Shown: one piece after another, positions 55,380 through 64,000 of the stretch
Numbering within the stretch: position 1 is the first letter of the stretch
How the letters are laid out: every line of letters starts with the position of its first letter
Source of the DNA: Acinetobacter higginsii
GTDB taxonomy: Bacteria > Pseudomonadota > Gammaproteobacteria > Pseudomonadales > Moraxellaceae
Direction of reading: 5' to 3'
DNA: 64,000 bases
NCBI RefSeq assembly: GCF_000369525.1
Contig: NZ_KB850071.1
Span: forward strand, 319,032-383,031
The notes under the pieces: model-generated
Told to the model about the DNA's origin: nothing
Databases searched by the model: none
What the model saw: the letters and a program-made list of their open reading frames with translations, nothing else
Made by a program: the position numbers and the translations under genes

Positions 55380-56786
55380 ATGAATAATTTTGATAAGATT
55401 CAAGCACGTGAAGCAGGACTACATAAAAAATTATCCGCCAAGCAGATGGCAATGATTGCAATTGGTGGTGCGATTGGAACAGGGCTGTTTATGGGGAGCA
55501 AATTTGCGATTAGCTTTGCTGGCCCTGCTGTCATTTTGAGTTATGCCATTGGCGGGCTGATTGCCTTTGCACTAATGGCTTGTCTCGCCGAAATGACAGT
55601 GCAACACCCAACTTCAGGCTCATTTGGGGCCTATGCTGAACATTATATCAGTCCCTTGGCGGGTTTCTTGGTGCGCTACAGTTATTGGGCCTGTATCGTA
55701 CTGGCGGTTGGTACTGAGATCACCGCCGTCGCAGACTATATGAAAATGTGGTTTCCCGATCTGCCCGCATGGATCTGGATCGTGTTTTTTTCAGGTACAT
55801 TGCTTGCAGTGAATGCTTATAGCGTCAAGGCATTTGGACTGGTGGAATACTGGTTCTCCACCATTAAAATCTTTGCCATTATCGTGTTTATTCTGTTGGC
55901 AATCGGTATTCTGACTCAAAACACGCAGCAAAGTCACCATGTTGTGAATAATCTGACTGGACACGGTGGCTTCTTTCCCAATGGATTCAGTGGCGTCTGG
56001 ATTGGGGTGATTATTTCAATTTTTAGCTATTTAAGTATTGAAATGATTGCCGTCGCTGCAGGTGAAGCATCGAACCCAGAAAAAGCGGTTAAATACGCCT
56101 TTAAAAGTACCGCACTGCGTCTAATTTTATTCTATTTACTGTCCCTGTCTTTAATCGTGGCACTGGTTCCATGGACAGAACTGATTGGCAAAGATGCCAG
56201 CAGCCCCTTTGTGACTGTGATGAAAATTGTCGGGATTCCATATGCAGATAGTATTCTCAATTTCATCGTGATTGTTGCCGCCCTCTCTGCCATGAATAGC
56301 ATGCTGTATATTTCAACCCGAATGCTATTTAGCTTGTCACGGGCAGGCGATGCACCTCAAATCTTCGGTAAAATCCGTCCCAATGGCGTGCCCATCAATG
56401 CGCTGTTTTTATCCGCCATGGGGATTGCTGTTGCCAGCGTGGTGTATACCATCAATCCTGAATCGGCTTTCCCCATCATGATTGCCTTATCCATGTTCGG
56501 TGCATTGTTTACTTGGGGCAGCATCTTTGTGACCCATATCTGTTTTAGACGGCATATTGCGAAAAATGGTATTGGATTAAAATACAGAATCCCAGCAAGT
56601 CAGTTCATTTCACTGTTTGGTTTATTCAGTATTCTGAGCATTACCCTCACCACCTGGTTTACTGCCGAATTTAAATCTACGCTACAGTTTGGCATTCCTT
56701 TTATTGTGCTGTTAATCGTTTTTTATATGCTAAAACGCAGCTCGGCAAAGCTCGATTTAAGAACAAACACCGAAGCTTCCGAGTAA
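55380..56786 (+). CDS. Amino-acid permease (APC family)
   Basis: A 468-residue transporter with about 12 membrane segments. The N-terminal MIAIGGAIGTGLFMGS is the classic APC unwound-helix motif (near 25-40), and EMTVQHPTSGSFGAYAEHYI follows. It belongs with the aromatic/GABA-type permeases. It starts 40 bases after kynU, so uptake of tryptophan or kynurenine is likely. The specificity is inferred from context. Confidence 0.85.
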   Translation: MNNFDKIQAREAGLHKKLSAKQMAMIAIGGAIGTGLFMGSKFAISFAGPAVILSYAIGGLIAFALMACLAEMTVQHPTSGSFGAYAEHYISPLAGFLVRYSYWACIVLAVGTEITAVADYMKMWFPDLPAWIWIVFFSGTLLAVNAYSVKAFGLVEYWFSTIKIFAIIVFILLAIGILTQNTQQSHHVVNNLTGHGGFFPNGFSGVWIGVIISIFSYLSIEMIAVAAGEASNPEKAVKYAFKSTALRLILFYLLSLSLIVALVPWTELIGKDASSPFVTVMKIVGIPYADSILNFIVIVAALSAMNSMLYISTRMLFSLSRAGDAPQIFGKIRPNGVPINALFLSAMGIAVASVVYTINPESAFPIMIALSMFGALFTWGSIFVTHICFRRHIAKNGIGLKYRIPASQFISLFGLFSILSITLTTWFTAEFKSTLQFGIPFIVLLIVFYMLKRSSAKLDLRTNTEASE

Positions 56787-56793
56787 ACACGCC

Positions 56794-57549
56794 ATGAAGC
56801 TTTATGATAATTCTCGAACGGTTGCAAATGAGCAGGATATTCTGATGGACTTTCAACAACGTAGTCGGTTGAGCTATCAGCAACACTCCTGTATTCAGGA
56901 TATTGCCTATGCCAAAACGGCTCGATCCTGCTTAGATCTCTTTCCTTTAGCACAGGCGCGCAAAACCGTCGTGTTTGTACATGGCGGCTATTGGCAATGG
57001 TGTAATAAATCCGATTTTGCCTTTATCGCCACGGATGTTGTTGCCAACAATATGCAGTGTGTCTTGCTTGAATATGACTTGGCCCCGCAACGCAGCATGG
57101 GCGAAATCGTCAAGCAAATCCAACAAGCGCTTGATTTTATCCAACAACAAGCATGGAGCACTCAAGACATCATGCTGGTTGGGCATTCTGCAGGAGCTCA
57201 TTTATCTGCATTAATGCTCACCCATCCTGCTGTGAGTGAAGCCGTTTTATTGAGTGGTATTTATGATCTCACGCCCATTCAACAGACCCATTTAAATACA
57301 GCATTGAATCTCTCGGAACAGGAGATTCGACAATATAGTCCCCTCCTGATCGAGGTCGCTGTTCAAAAGCCCTATGCCATCTTCTGTGGTGCTGAAGAGC
57401 TCGATGAGTTGATCGGGCAAAGTCAGTCGTATTTTCATCGAAGGAAAGCCATCGACCCAGACTTTGTCTCCTTCCAGTTACTGGATAACACACATCATTA
57501 CAACATCTTAGATGAATATTTTCATCGGAGATTAACCACTCACACTTAA
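56794..57549 (+). CDS. Alpha/beta-hydrolase, probable N-formylkynurenine formamidase
   Basis: A 251-residue hydrolase. An oxyanion HGGYW lies at 63-67, the nucleophile elbow GHSAG at 130-134 (Ser132) and a late His in LDNTHHYNI near 238. This matches the alpha/beta-hydrolase formamidases known from eukaryotes (AFMID) and some bacteria, unlike the metal-dependent KynB of Pseudomonas. It starts seven bases after the permease. Hydrolysis of formylkynurenine to kynurenine is inferred from context; another ester substrate is possible. Confidence 0.75.
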   Translation: MKLYDNSRTVANEQDILMDFQQRSRLSYQQHSCIQDIAYAKTARSCLDLFPLAQARKTVVFVHGGYWQWCNKSDFAFIATDVVANNMQCVLLEYDLAPQRSMGEIVKQIQQALDFIQQQAWSTQDIMLVGHSAGAHLSALMLTHPAVSEAVLLSGIYDLTPIQQTHLNTALNLSEQEIRQYSPLLIEVAVQKPYAIFCGAEELDELIGQSQSYFHRRKAIDPDFVSFQLLDNTHHYNILDEYFHRRLTTHT

Positions 57550-57573
57550 ATCTATACATGGACGTATTTAAAA

Positions 57574-58734
57574 ATGGTTAAGTTCAAACTTCAATACCAT
57601 CGGGTTTTTATTGCCCTGAGTTTTGCACTCTGCTCTTCGGCATTTGCACAGATTGAATTGATCAATCAGGATCAGATTTTCACTGCGCAGGACAACTTTA
57701 AACTGACCAGTGCTGGTAGTCTCAGATTGCAAGCCCTGAATTTCGATCAGTATCAGCCATCCAATGCAGCACAGAAATATCGTCGCAATGGCTATAGCTC
57801 AACCAGCAGGATTTATCTCAATACCGACTATAAAATCAATGATGATCTGCATTTGATTACGGGTTATCAGAATTTTATTAATCCAGCCAAAATTTTAGAT
57901 TGGGATGGGCATTATCAAAACAATGATGAGCGTCTGACCACAGAACAAGCCTATGCGGGAATCTCGAGCCATCGCTATGGCACTTTAAAATATGGAAAAA
58001 TTTATAGTCTGTATTACGATGTGGTCGGGAGTAAAACCGATCTTTGGGACTACAGTACCTTGGCGCAACCACAAACATGGAGCCCTTTTGCTTATTTCGA
58101 TGGGACTCAAGCGGCCAGTAAAACTTTAAGATATGAGAAAAAAACGGAAAATATTGATTTTTATGCGGCTTATTTATTTGAAGATAACACTAGTCTGAAT
58201 CCGCTCCGTTATCAACGCAAAGCGGGGCAAGAAGCCGCTGTCGATATTCACTTAAATAAAAACTTAAACTGGGCGATTTCATGGAAACACAACAAAGCTC
58301 AGCTGCAATCTGATCATGCAACATCTAAGCTCTCTCAAGACATGCTTGCGACTGCCCTATTCTATTTTGATGGAACATGGATGCTCAGTAGCGGTGTTGG
58401 CTGGTATAAAAATCTATTGCCGAACTTTGATGCATTCAATCAGGCCTCCACCCAATCAGTTGAAAACCTGTTAGACACGGAGGCTTATGGACTTGAATAT
58501 TATGCAGGCTATCATGTCAATCTTGACCATCATGGCATGCAATACATCCAACCTTATCTGATGGGAAATTATTTAAAATATCGGAGCGGCTACGATTTCT
58601 CTCGACGCGATCATGGCATTGGCGTGGCAATCCGTTTCAATCATGGTATTGGCTTTGACTACGAGCGCCTGTATACCCAAGACAGCAACCATACGCCTGA
58701 CATGCATTTATTTCGCTTACGCTACGAATGGTAA
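57574..58734 (+). CDS. Outer-membrane porin
   Basis: A 386-residue protein with a signal peptide (FIALSFALCSSAFAQ; cleavage after AFA) and a beta-rich mature part of alternating polar and hydrophobic residues. It ends RLRYEW, with a terminal aromatic residue as barrel proteins do. The Tyr-rich strands (SRIYLNTDYKINDDLHLITG, GLEYYAGYHVN) fit a 16-strand porin-like barrel. It follows the formamidase gene by 24 bases, so it may carry tryptophan or kynurenine across the outer membrane. Confidence 0.8.
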   Translation: MVKFKLQYHRVFIALSFALCSSAFAQIELINQDQIFTAQDNFKLTSAGSLRLQALNFDQYQPSNAAQKYRRNGYSSTSRIYLNTDYKINDDLHLITGYQNFINPAKILDWDGHYQNNDERLTTEQAYAGISSHRYGTLKYGKIYSLYYDVVGSKTDLWDYSTLAQPQTWSPFAYFDGTQAASKTLRYEKKTENIDFYAAYLFEDNTSLNPLRYQRKAGQEAAVDIHLNKNLNWAISWKHNKAQLQSDHATSKLSQDMLATALFYFDGTWMLSSGVGWYKNLLPNFDAFNQASTQSVENLLDTEAYGLEYYAGYHVNLDHHGMQYIQPYLMGNYLKYRSGYDFSRRDHGIGVAIRFNHGIGFDYERLYTQDSNHTPDMHLFRLRYEW

Positions 58735-59089
58735 TCACGAAATTTAATGCACTCATATGGGCAAAACGGTTGAAGTCTCTAGTACACATACCAAGTGATC
58801 TAAACGTTTTGCCACTAAACTTCTACTTTAAATAAAATCAATCATATTTCACTTGGGTTATGCGCTTGATTTTCCACGCTTGAATGCATTTAAAAATCGA
58901 AAAAAACTATCCCAAGTATATAAATTATCAATTTCACAAATTACGTTCCACAGAACATAATTCAAGCATAGAAAGATTCCAGAATTTATACCAGTAACCC
59001 TCTAGGATGTTTTCTCCCCCAAGTTAAACATCCTTTCTCAGCCCAGCTTTCCCTAAAGCTGGGTCTTTTTTTGAGACTTTAGAAAGAAT
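58735..59089. other. Intergenic region with three hairpins
   Basis: About 355 bases. GGCAAAACG/CGTTTTGCC (58760-58768 with 58805-58813), AGGATGTTT/AAACATCCT (59004-59034) and the terminator at 59,042 form a series of hairpins between the porin and the OXA gene. No open frame is evident. Confidence 0.6.
59042..59063 (+). terminator. Terminator downstream of the kyn/porin cluster
   Basis: CCCAGCTTT-CCCT-AAAGCTGGG followed by TCTTTTTTT. It is 300 bases after the porin stop. Confidence 0.85.
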
Positions 59090-59932
59090 CTAATTCGCCA
59101 ATAAATCTAGCTGCTGCAAAGCTTGATAAACAATCGCCTTCCGTGCCTCCGCATGCTCTGGTCGACTCATTTCCATATTTAATGAAAATGCGGTGATCTT
59201 GCCATTTGCTTGCTCTATCCAACCTGTCCACCATCCCACTTGTGGGCTAACGTCCATCCCCCAACCACTTTTAGCGTAGATCTTGGTGCCTTGAACCTCA
59301 TCAATCAATAACATGCCTTTTACTTGTTGCTGAGTTGACTGATCAAATGGCAGCTTCTGCTTCGCTAATGCGTAGGCAAAGCGTACTTCCTCTACAGGCG
59401 TAATTTTTAATGGGCCTACTAACCAAAAGTTATCGACTTGAGTTCCTATATTTTTATTGCCATAGCCCACTCGCTTAACTTCCCGAGTCATCAGTTCCAG
59501 ACCAATACGTCTTGCCAATTCTTGATAGACAGGTACCGCCGATGCCTGCATCGCCTCAGCTAAGGTTAAATCTTTTTCCCAACTGCTAAATGCTCGCTTT
59601 TTGCCATCCCATTTAAACATTTCATCTGGTGTGGTCTTATGATGCTGTATTCCGATCAAGGCGTTTAACATTTTAAAGGTTGAGGCAGGAATATAGCGCT
59701 GTTCTGCACGATCAAGATCATTGCCATAGCTTTGAATTTTCTTACCATCATAAATCACCAAAACACCACTGGTTTGGGCACTCTGGAATAAACTTGAGAT
59801 CTGCTGCTGCTCATTTTTTTGTGTCGAGAGCTGTTGCTTTTGTTGGCTAAAACTTTGACAAGCAGTCATGGGAATTGCAAAAAAGATGGCTGTAAAAAAG
59901 GCCAGACATTTTAATTTTTTCGACATCATCAT
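59090..59932 (-). CDS. OXA-type class D beta-lactamase (lipoprotein)
   Basis: A 280-residue enzyme if the ATG at 59932 is used; the frame extends to 60028 but those residues do not fit a signal. The motifs are STFK at 84-87, SAV at 131-133, YGN at 157-159, KSG at 221-223 and WWTGW near 235. The signal ends MTAC with a lipobox Cys at 25, so the mature enzyme is probably anchored to a membrane. It belongs with the chromosomal OXA groups of Acinetobacter (related to OXA-51/213-type in motif region) rather than an acquired cassette; no insertion sequence is upstream. The subfamily cannot be set without alignment. Confidence 0.9.
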   Translation of the reverse strand: MMMSKKLKCLAFFTAIFFAIPMTACQSFSQQKQQLSTQKNEQQQISSLFQSAQTSGVLVIYDGKKIQSYGNDLDRAEQRYIPASTFKMLNALIGIQHHKTTPDEMFKWDGKKRAFSSWEKDLTLAEAMQASAVPVYQELARRIGLELMTREVKRVGYGNKNIGTQVDNFWLVGPLKITPVEEVRFAYALAKQKLPFDQSTQQQVKGMLLIDEVQGTKIYAKSGWGMDVSPQVGWWTGWIEQANGKITAFSLNMEMSRPEHAEARKAIVYQALQQLDLLAN

Positions 59933-60661
59933 AAAGCTGGAAAAGTAGAATAATCTGTCACTATAAGTGTTTTGTCTCCGTTGTTCTGTAGTGTTATTTT
60001 CATCAATACTTTGTAAAAAAACAGACAAAAAAAAGCTCAGCCTTGGGGAAAGCCGAGCTAGTAAAACGATGATGTAAAAACATCAAAAAACTCAAAAGAA
60101 AATGTTATGAGATATTTAAATGCAAATTAGATATCCCTTGCTTTGTATTATGTGAATTAGCTCTCACAAAGTAAAGTTGATTAAATAGATCGGGTTTATC
60201 GTTATAATCGATTTTGTTGATTGTTCATTAAAAATCAGATTTATTCGATGCTTTTGGTTTATATTAACGCGCAGTCAATAATATGAAATTATGCAAAGTA
60301 GGTCGCATAAAAACAGTAGAACAATATTTCAATACACACTTTTATCGTCAAAATTATGACAATAACAAGAATGATTTAAATGAAAAAACCGATCACAATG
60401 ATTGAATAAACCAATTGAAATATTTACGGATGACATTATTATGGCATCACTTATCTTGTTAAAAAATAAACTTATCTATTTGTTAGATATATACTTTATA
60501 AAAGGTTGACAGCGTTTTTCTTAATTGTTCATTTATTGTACACCGCCTGATCGGTATTTGTTCATTTATCGGAAGCTCAAATTTATTACATTGACTTCAT
60601 ACTTTGTTACAATACAATGGCTCCAACTTTACTCTTTCTTGTTTTAAAGCTGGAAATCATT
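59933..60661. other. AT-rich intergenic region between OXA and Omp33-36
   Basis: About 730 bases with no gene. It carries the minus-strand promoter region of the OXA gene on the left and the porin promoter at 60,591 on the right. An imperfect stem (AGCTC...GAGCT, 60035-60060) sits near the OXA side. No ISAba-type end is seen. Confidence 0.55.
60591..60618 (+). promoter_or_regulatory. Sigma-70 promoter of the Omp33-36-type gene
   Basis: TTGACT at 60591-60596 and TACAAT at 60613-60618 with 16-base spacing, 44 bases before the start codon. This is a strong match, as expected of an abundant porin. Confidence 0.65.
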
Positions 60662-61561
60662 ATGAAAAAACTCGGTTTAGCCACTGCTTTAGTTTTAGCC
60701 ATGACCGGTGCTCATGCATACCAATTCGAAGTTCAAGGTCAGTCTGAATTCATCGACGCAAAAAGCAACAATGACAAAGACTTCACTGGTGCGGCTCAAG
60801 GTACTTACTACTTCAAAAATGTAGATGCTTCTAAAGGCCCTTTAGCTGAAGCTGCATTCTTAAACCAAGCATCTAATGTTTCTGTAGCTTATAGCTTTGC
60901 AGAATTAAGCGGTGACGAAGTTGCAACTGTGAAGAACAACTCTTTCGGTGCAAAAGGTGAAGCTTACCTTCCAACTCCTTACTTACCTGTGTATACAAGT
61001 GCTGCATACAGCCACTCACAAACTAAGTCTGAAGGCGAAAAAGACAATGGTGACCGTTTCGCATTAGAAGTCGGTACTATGCTTACTCCTAACTTCTTAG
61101 TTGCTGTTGGTTATACTAACATCGCTGACCAATTTGCTTTAGACGCAAACAGCGTTCTTTCAAATGGTATTGCTAAATCAGTAGCTCAACCATTAGTTAT
61201 TGGTGAAGACCAAGATGCGATCACTGCGCGTACTAAATACGTAGGTAACATCGATGGTACAAACATGGCTGTAGGTTTTGAAGCTGGTCTTGTTTACGGT
61301 GACTTCCAAGCATACGAATTGAAAACTGACGTATATGTAACTCCTAAGTTAAGCGTTGGTGCTTCTTATGCTGAAGCAAACTTCAGCTCTAACCCAGCAA
61401 ATGAAGACAACTTCTCTGCAATCAATTCTGCTTGGGGTGCGAACGTAAACTACTTCATCACTCCAGCAATTGCTGTAGGCGCAACTTATGTTAACGCAAA
61501 TGCGAAACATGAAAGCACTGATACGCAAACTGTTGGCTTAAACGCGAAGTTCCGTTTCTAA
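60662..61561 (+). CDS. Omp33-36-type outer-membrane porin
   Basis: A 299-residue protein started at the ATG at 60662. The signal is MKKLGLATALVLAMTGAHA, and the mature chain begins YQFEVQGQSEF. It is Asn/Ala/Gly/Tyr-rich with regular amphipathic strands and ends NAKFRF with a C-terminal Phe, as barrel proteins do. In Acinetobacter this type is the 33-36 kDa porin associated with carbapenem entry and cytotoxicity. It is well expressed by codon choice (few rare codons) and promoter. Confidence 0.85.
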   Translation: MKKLGLATALVLAMTGAHAYQFEVQGQSEFIDAKSNNDKDFTGAAQGTYYFKNVDASKGPLAEAAFLNQASNVSVAYSFAELSGDEVATVKNNSFGAKGEAYLPTPYLPVYTSAAYSHSQTKSEGEKDNGDRFALEVGTMLTPNFLVAVGYTNIADQFALDANSVLSNGIAKSVAQPLVIGEDQDAITARTKYVGNIDGTNMAVGFEAGLVYGDFQAYELKTDVYVTPKLSVGASYAEANFSSNPANEDNFSAINSAWGANVNYFITPAIAVGATYVNANAKHESTDTQTVGLNAKFRF

Positions 61562-61601
61562 TATTGGATTTGAGTTCTCCATAGAACATCTCATTCATAA
61601 C

Positions 61602-61631
61602 AAAAAACCAGTTCTGATGAACTGGTTTTTT
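61602..61631. terminator. Terminator of the Omp33-36-type gene
   Basis: AAAAAACCAGTTC-TGAT-GAACTGGTTTTTT, a 13-bp perfect stem, serves both the porin and the convergent response-regulator gene. Confidence 0.92.
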
Positions 61632-61680
61632 GTTTTCCGATATTAACGAACTAAGAAATCCAATTCCTCAGCTTTAAAAT

Positions 61681-62331
61681 TTACATCTTCTTATCTTCAA
61701 TATTTAAAGCACTAATTGCCAATACCGCTTGGGTACGGTTTTGTACGCCCAACTTACGGAAAATTGCGGTGACATGTGCTTTGATTGTGGCTTCTGAAAC
61801 TTCTAATTCATAAGCAATTTGTTTATTCAACAAACCTTCTGCCACCATCATCAACACACGGAACTGCTGTGGCGTGAGTGATTGTAAACGTTCAGCTAAA
61901 GCGGTTTCATCTGCTGCACGCGGATCAAAGCCTGCATGAGTCGGTAAGTTCGGTGGTAACCAAATCTCACCTTCCAAAACATGCTTAATCGCTTCCCCAA
62001 TATGGCTTGGATGAGAGGATTTTGGAATATAGCCCATTGCACCATGCGCAATCGCACGCTGAATAATCGACACCTCTTCGTGTGCTGAAACCACAATAAT
62101 CGGAATCGCTGGATACTGTGCTCGCACGTATACCAATGCAGAGAAACCAGAAGCACCGGGTAGATTTAGATCCAGAAGGACCAAATCAGGTTCTGCACCG
62201 TGTTCTAAACGTGCATAGAATTCATCTACATCTGCAGTCTCTTGGATCTGCGCCTGAGGCAAACTATAACGAACCGCTTGAATCAAAGCATGTCTAAATA
62301 AAGGATGGTCGTCTACAATTAAAATATTCAT
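61681..62331 (-). CDS. NarL/LuxR-type response regulator
   Basis: A 216-residue two-domain regulator. The receiver domain has the acidic pair DD at 7-8, the phosphoacceptor Asp54 in LVLLDLNLPG and Lys near 104 in GYIPKSSHP. The C-terminal LuxR HTH shows LTPQQFRVLMMVAEGLLNKQ and LEVSEATIKAHVTAIFRKLG. No sensor kinase gene is adjacent. It resembles regulators of alcohol oxidation in Pseudomonas/Acinetobacter, but the function is not proven. Confidence 0.88.
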   Translation of the reverse strand: MNILIVDDHPLFRHALIQAVRYSLPQAQIQETADVDEFYARLEHGAEPDLVLLDLNLPGASGFSALVYVRAQYPAIPIIVVSAHEEVSIIQRAIAHGAMGYIPKSSHPSHIGEAIKHVLEGEIWLPPNLPTHAGFDPRAADETALAERLQSLTPQQFRVLMMVAEGLLNKQIAYELEVSEATIKAHVTAIFRKLGVQNRTQAVLAISALNIEDKKM

Positions 62332-62680
62332 AAGCGCTTAAGCTATCTGCAAGTACGTCACTGTACGATGTTTATTTAAATTCAATCCGCTTAAGCCTAT
62401 TTTCAATTCAAGGCTAGGTCAAGCACAAGGTACGATTTATTTCCTTTTCCCGCAAAATAAATCAAATATTGATATAACTTGATTAAAATCATCTTTGCAT
62501 AAAACAGATTCAAAAATCTTGAATAGAAACAGAAAATTAACGACCTAAAATTTGATATTTATTGTGATTTATCGACATATCTTTAAAAAAGATAAGCTTG
62601 CAGCATTTCCTTATTTTACAGCTTGGCATGCGGTGTAGATAAATAAATAGCAATTCGAAATGATCTTTTAGGCCGTTATT
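62332..62680. other. Intergenic region between the response regulator and msuE
   Basis: About 350 bases, AT-rich, holding the divergent promoters of both genes. A weak TTGGCA...TAGAT stretch at 62643-62660 is only a partial match to a sigma-54 promoter. Nothing else is evident. Confidence 0.5.
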
Positions 62681-63421
62681 ATGTCCAATCACAATACCCT
62701 CTCAACTCCGCTTAATATTGTTGCAGTATCTGGTGGTTTAAATAGCCCATCAAAAACAGAAAGCTTAGTTCAGGCGATTCTGGATGAGCTTTCGGAAGCA
62801 ATTAATATTAAAGTACATTTCGTCAAGCTCAGTGAAATTGGACCTTTATTGGGTGGCGCCATTTATCGTAATCAACTACCTCAACGCGTACAAGATGATT
62901 TGGCAGCAGTTGAAGCCGCAGATGCATTGATTGTGGGTACCCCTGTTTATCGTGCTTCGTTTACAGGTTTATTTAAGCATTTCTTCGACTTTGTTGAGCA
63001 GACCGCTTTGGTTGATGTACCTGTGTTACTCGCCGCTTCAGGTGGCAGTGACCGTCATGCCCTGGTGCTAGAACATCAATTACGCCCTTTATTTAGCTTT
63101 TTCCAAGCACAAACCTTACCGATTGGGGTCTATGCTACTGATCGTGACTTTACGCCTGAATATACGGTAAAAAGCGAACAATTGTCTGATCGCGTCACTC
63201 TCGCTGTGGCACGTGCCTTACCAATTTTAGAATGGGCACCAGCCAAAGGCCAACGTGCAGCGGCCATCAAAGCCAAAACTGAGCAAGCCAATCAGAATCT
63301 CGGCATCAACAAACAGATTGAACAAGCAGAAGTCTTACCATCTGCGGCAGTACCGAATCTGGATGCAGCTGAATCACGCCTACACCCCAAGTCAACCAAG
63401 AATCTCACTCACGTGGCATAA
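62681..63421 (+). CDS. msuE: NADPH-dependent FMN reductase (MsuE-like)
   Basis: A 246-residue flavin reductase. The N-terminal IVAVSGGLNSPSKTESLVQ is the FMN-phosphate loop, and GTPVYRASFTGLFKHFFDF follows near 85-105. This is the MsuE/SsuE type. Its partner monooxygenase is encoded 27 bases downstream, so it supplies reduced FMN for desulfurisation of dimethyl sulfone or methanesulfonate. The C-terminal 60 residues are Ala/Lys-rich and longer than in most SsuE proteins. Confidence 0.88.
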   Translation: MSNHNTLSTPLNIVAVSGGLNSPSKTESLVQAILDELSEAINIKVHFVKLSEIGPLLGGAIYRNQLPQRVQDDLAAVEAADALIVGTPVYRASFTGLFKHFFDFVEQTALVDVPVLLAASGGSDRHALVLEHQLRPLFSFFQAQTLPIGVYATDRDFTPEYTVKSEQLSDRVTLAVARALPILEWAPAKGQRAAAIKAKTEQANQNLGINKQIEQAEVLPSAAVPNLDAAESRLHPKSTKNLTHVA

Positions 63422-63448
63422 ACCATATCTGTTATGGAGGATACAACG

Positions 63449-64000
63449 ATGACAACAACAGCATCCGCAATTAAATTTGCCTACTGGGTTCCCAATGTGA
63501 GTGGCGGTCTCGTTGTAAGCAACATTGAACAACGTACTGACTGGAGCTATGACTATAATGTGCGCTTAGCACAAGCAGCGGAACGAAGTGGCTTTGAATA
63601 TGCCCTCACCCAAATTCGTTTTACCGCTGGCTATGGCGCAGAAAACCAACATGAATCGGTCAGTTTTAGTCATGCTTTATTAGCAAAGACTGAAAAACTC
63701 AAAGTAATTGCAGCGATCCTGCCCGGCCCTTGGAAGCCTGTACTCGCGGCTAAACAGCTGGCCACTATTGACTACCTCACCCAAGGGCGTATTGCGATTA
63801 ATGTCGTCAGCGGCTGGTTCCGTGGCGAATTTGATGCGATTGGCGAACCTTGGCCTGAGCATGATGAACGTTATGTTCGCTCGGAAGAATTTATTCGTAC
63901 CCTCAAAGGCATCTGGACAACTGACAATTACAGCTTTGATGGCAAATATTACCAATTCCAGAATTACACGCTTAAACCGAAACCTTTGCAAAAACCTTAT
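63449..64000 (+). CDS. sfnG: Dimethyl-sulfone monooxygenase, partial (SfnG-like)
   Basis: The first 184 codons of an FMNH2-dependent luciferase-like monooxygenase; the rest lies past the window. The ATG at 63449 follows TATGGAGG. The sequence has KFAYWVPNVSGGLVVSNIEQ, FTAGYGAENQHESVS, AILPGPWKPVLAAKQLAT and GRIAINVVSGWFRGEFDAIG, which fits SfnG (sulfone to methanesulfinate). With msuE it forms a sulfur-starvation operon. Confidence 0.88.
   Translation, partial: MTTTASAIKFAYWVPNVSGGLVVSNIEQRTDWSYDYNVRLAQAAERSGFEYALTQIRFTAGYGAENQHESVSFSHALLAKTEKLKVIAAILPGPWKPVLAAKQLATIDYLTQGRIAINVVSGWFRGEFDAIGEPWPEHDERYVRSEEFIRTLKGIWTTDNYSFDGKYYQFQNYTLKPKPLQKPY

Noticed and set aside
62643..62660. A sigma-54 promoter before msuE
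   Set aside because: TTGGCA fits the -24 element, but the -12 position reads AG instead of GC, so the match is too weak to call.

Overview
The window looks like an Acinetobacter chromosome (AT-rich, roughly 38-40% G+C by eye). This rests on several genes together: an SSB with a Gly/Asn-rich linker and DDDLPF tail, an Omp33-36-type porin, an intrinsic-type OXA class D beta-lactamase, msuE-sfnG sulfone genes and a kynurenine catabolic cluster. The species cannot be fixed from sequence alone; the OXA gene suggests a non-baumannii lineage.

Positions 1 to about 34,300 are accessory DNA, probably two adjacent islands. The first part (1-13,800, all on the minus strand) is a defence island. Read in transcription order it holds a SAM methyltransferase/HNH pair, a deletion-broken DUF262 gene, a tight helicase-nuclease/mod/res (type III restriction-modification) operon, a three-gene ABC-3C system (REase-like effector, middle component 2, SMC-like DUF3732 ATPase) and the start of a CoiA-like gene. 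Positions 13,900-18,900 carry an integrative-element recombination module: a truncated xseA with xseB, a dead AlpA gene, a recombination-directionality-factor-like protein, a YqaJ exonuclease, a DUF932 protein and a zinc-ribbon protein. Positions 19,000-27,800 carry a GmrSD-like DUF262/DUF1524 gene, a gene-poor stretch with nested hairpins that may be a structured RNA, small lipoprotein and membrane genes, an unknown 407-residue protein, an intact AlpA, two Rep-like or unknown proteins and a class II Fic enzyme.

About 27,900-28,350 is an island junction: paired TGGGGG motifs, a tRNA-3'-end-like sequence with its terminator, and a frameshifted, truncated integrase start. The second island (28,350-33,900) carries the cassette I find most interesting: a GHKL ATPase with an N-terminal winged helix, a STAS-like/winged-helix protein, a 57-residue basic protein, a DUF4747 protein and a membrane protein, all on one strand. 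It looks like a partner-switching sensor joined to a membrane effector. A decayed hsdR tail and an orphan 308-residue gene follow.

From tRNA-Thr (34,386) to the right end the content is core-like: a GFA protein, a methyltransferase/FAD oxidoreductase pair, pirin, an isochorismatase-like hydrolase with a LysR regulator, ssb, an MFS transporter, a DUF475 protein, tenA, a DUF1304 protein, a TetR-controlled oxidoreductase, uvrA, a GGDEF diguanylate cyclase, a kynurenine cluster (Lrp-type regulator, kynU, permease, alpha/beta-hydrolase formamidase, porin), an OXA lipoprotein beta-lactamase, an Omp33-36 porin, a NarL-type response regulator and msuE-sfnG. One accessory gene, a KAP-family NTPase, sits between uvrA and the diguanylate cyclase.
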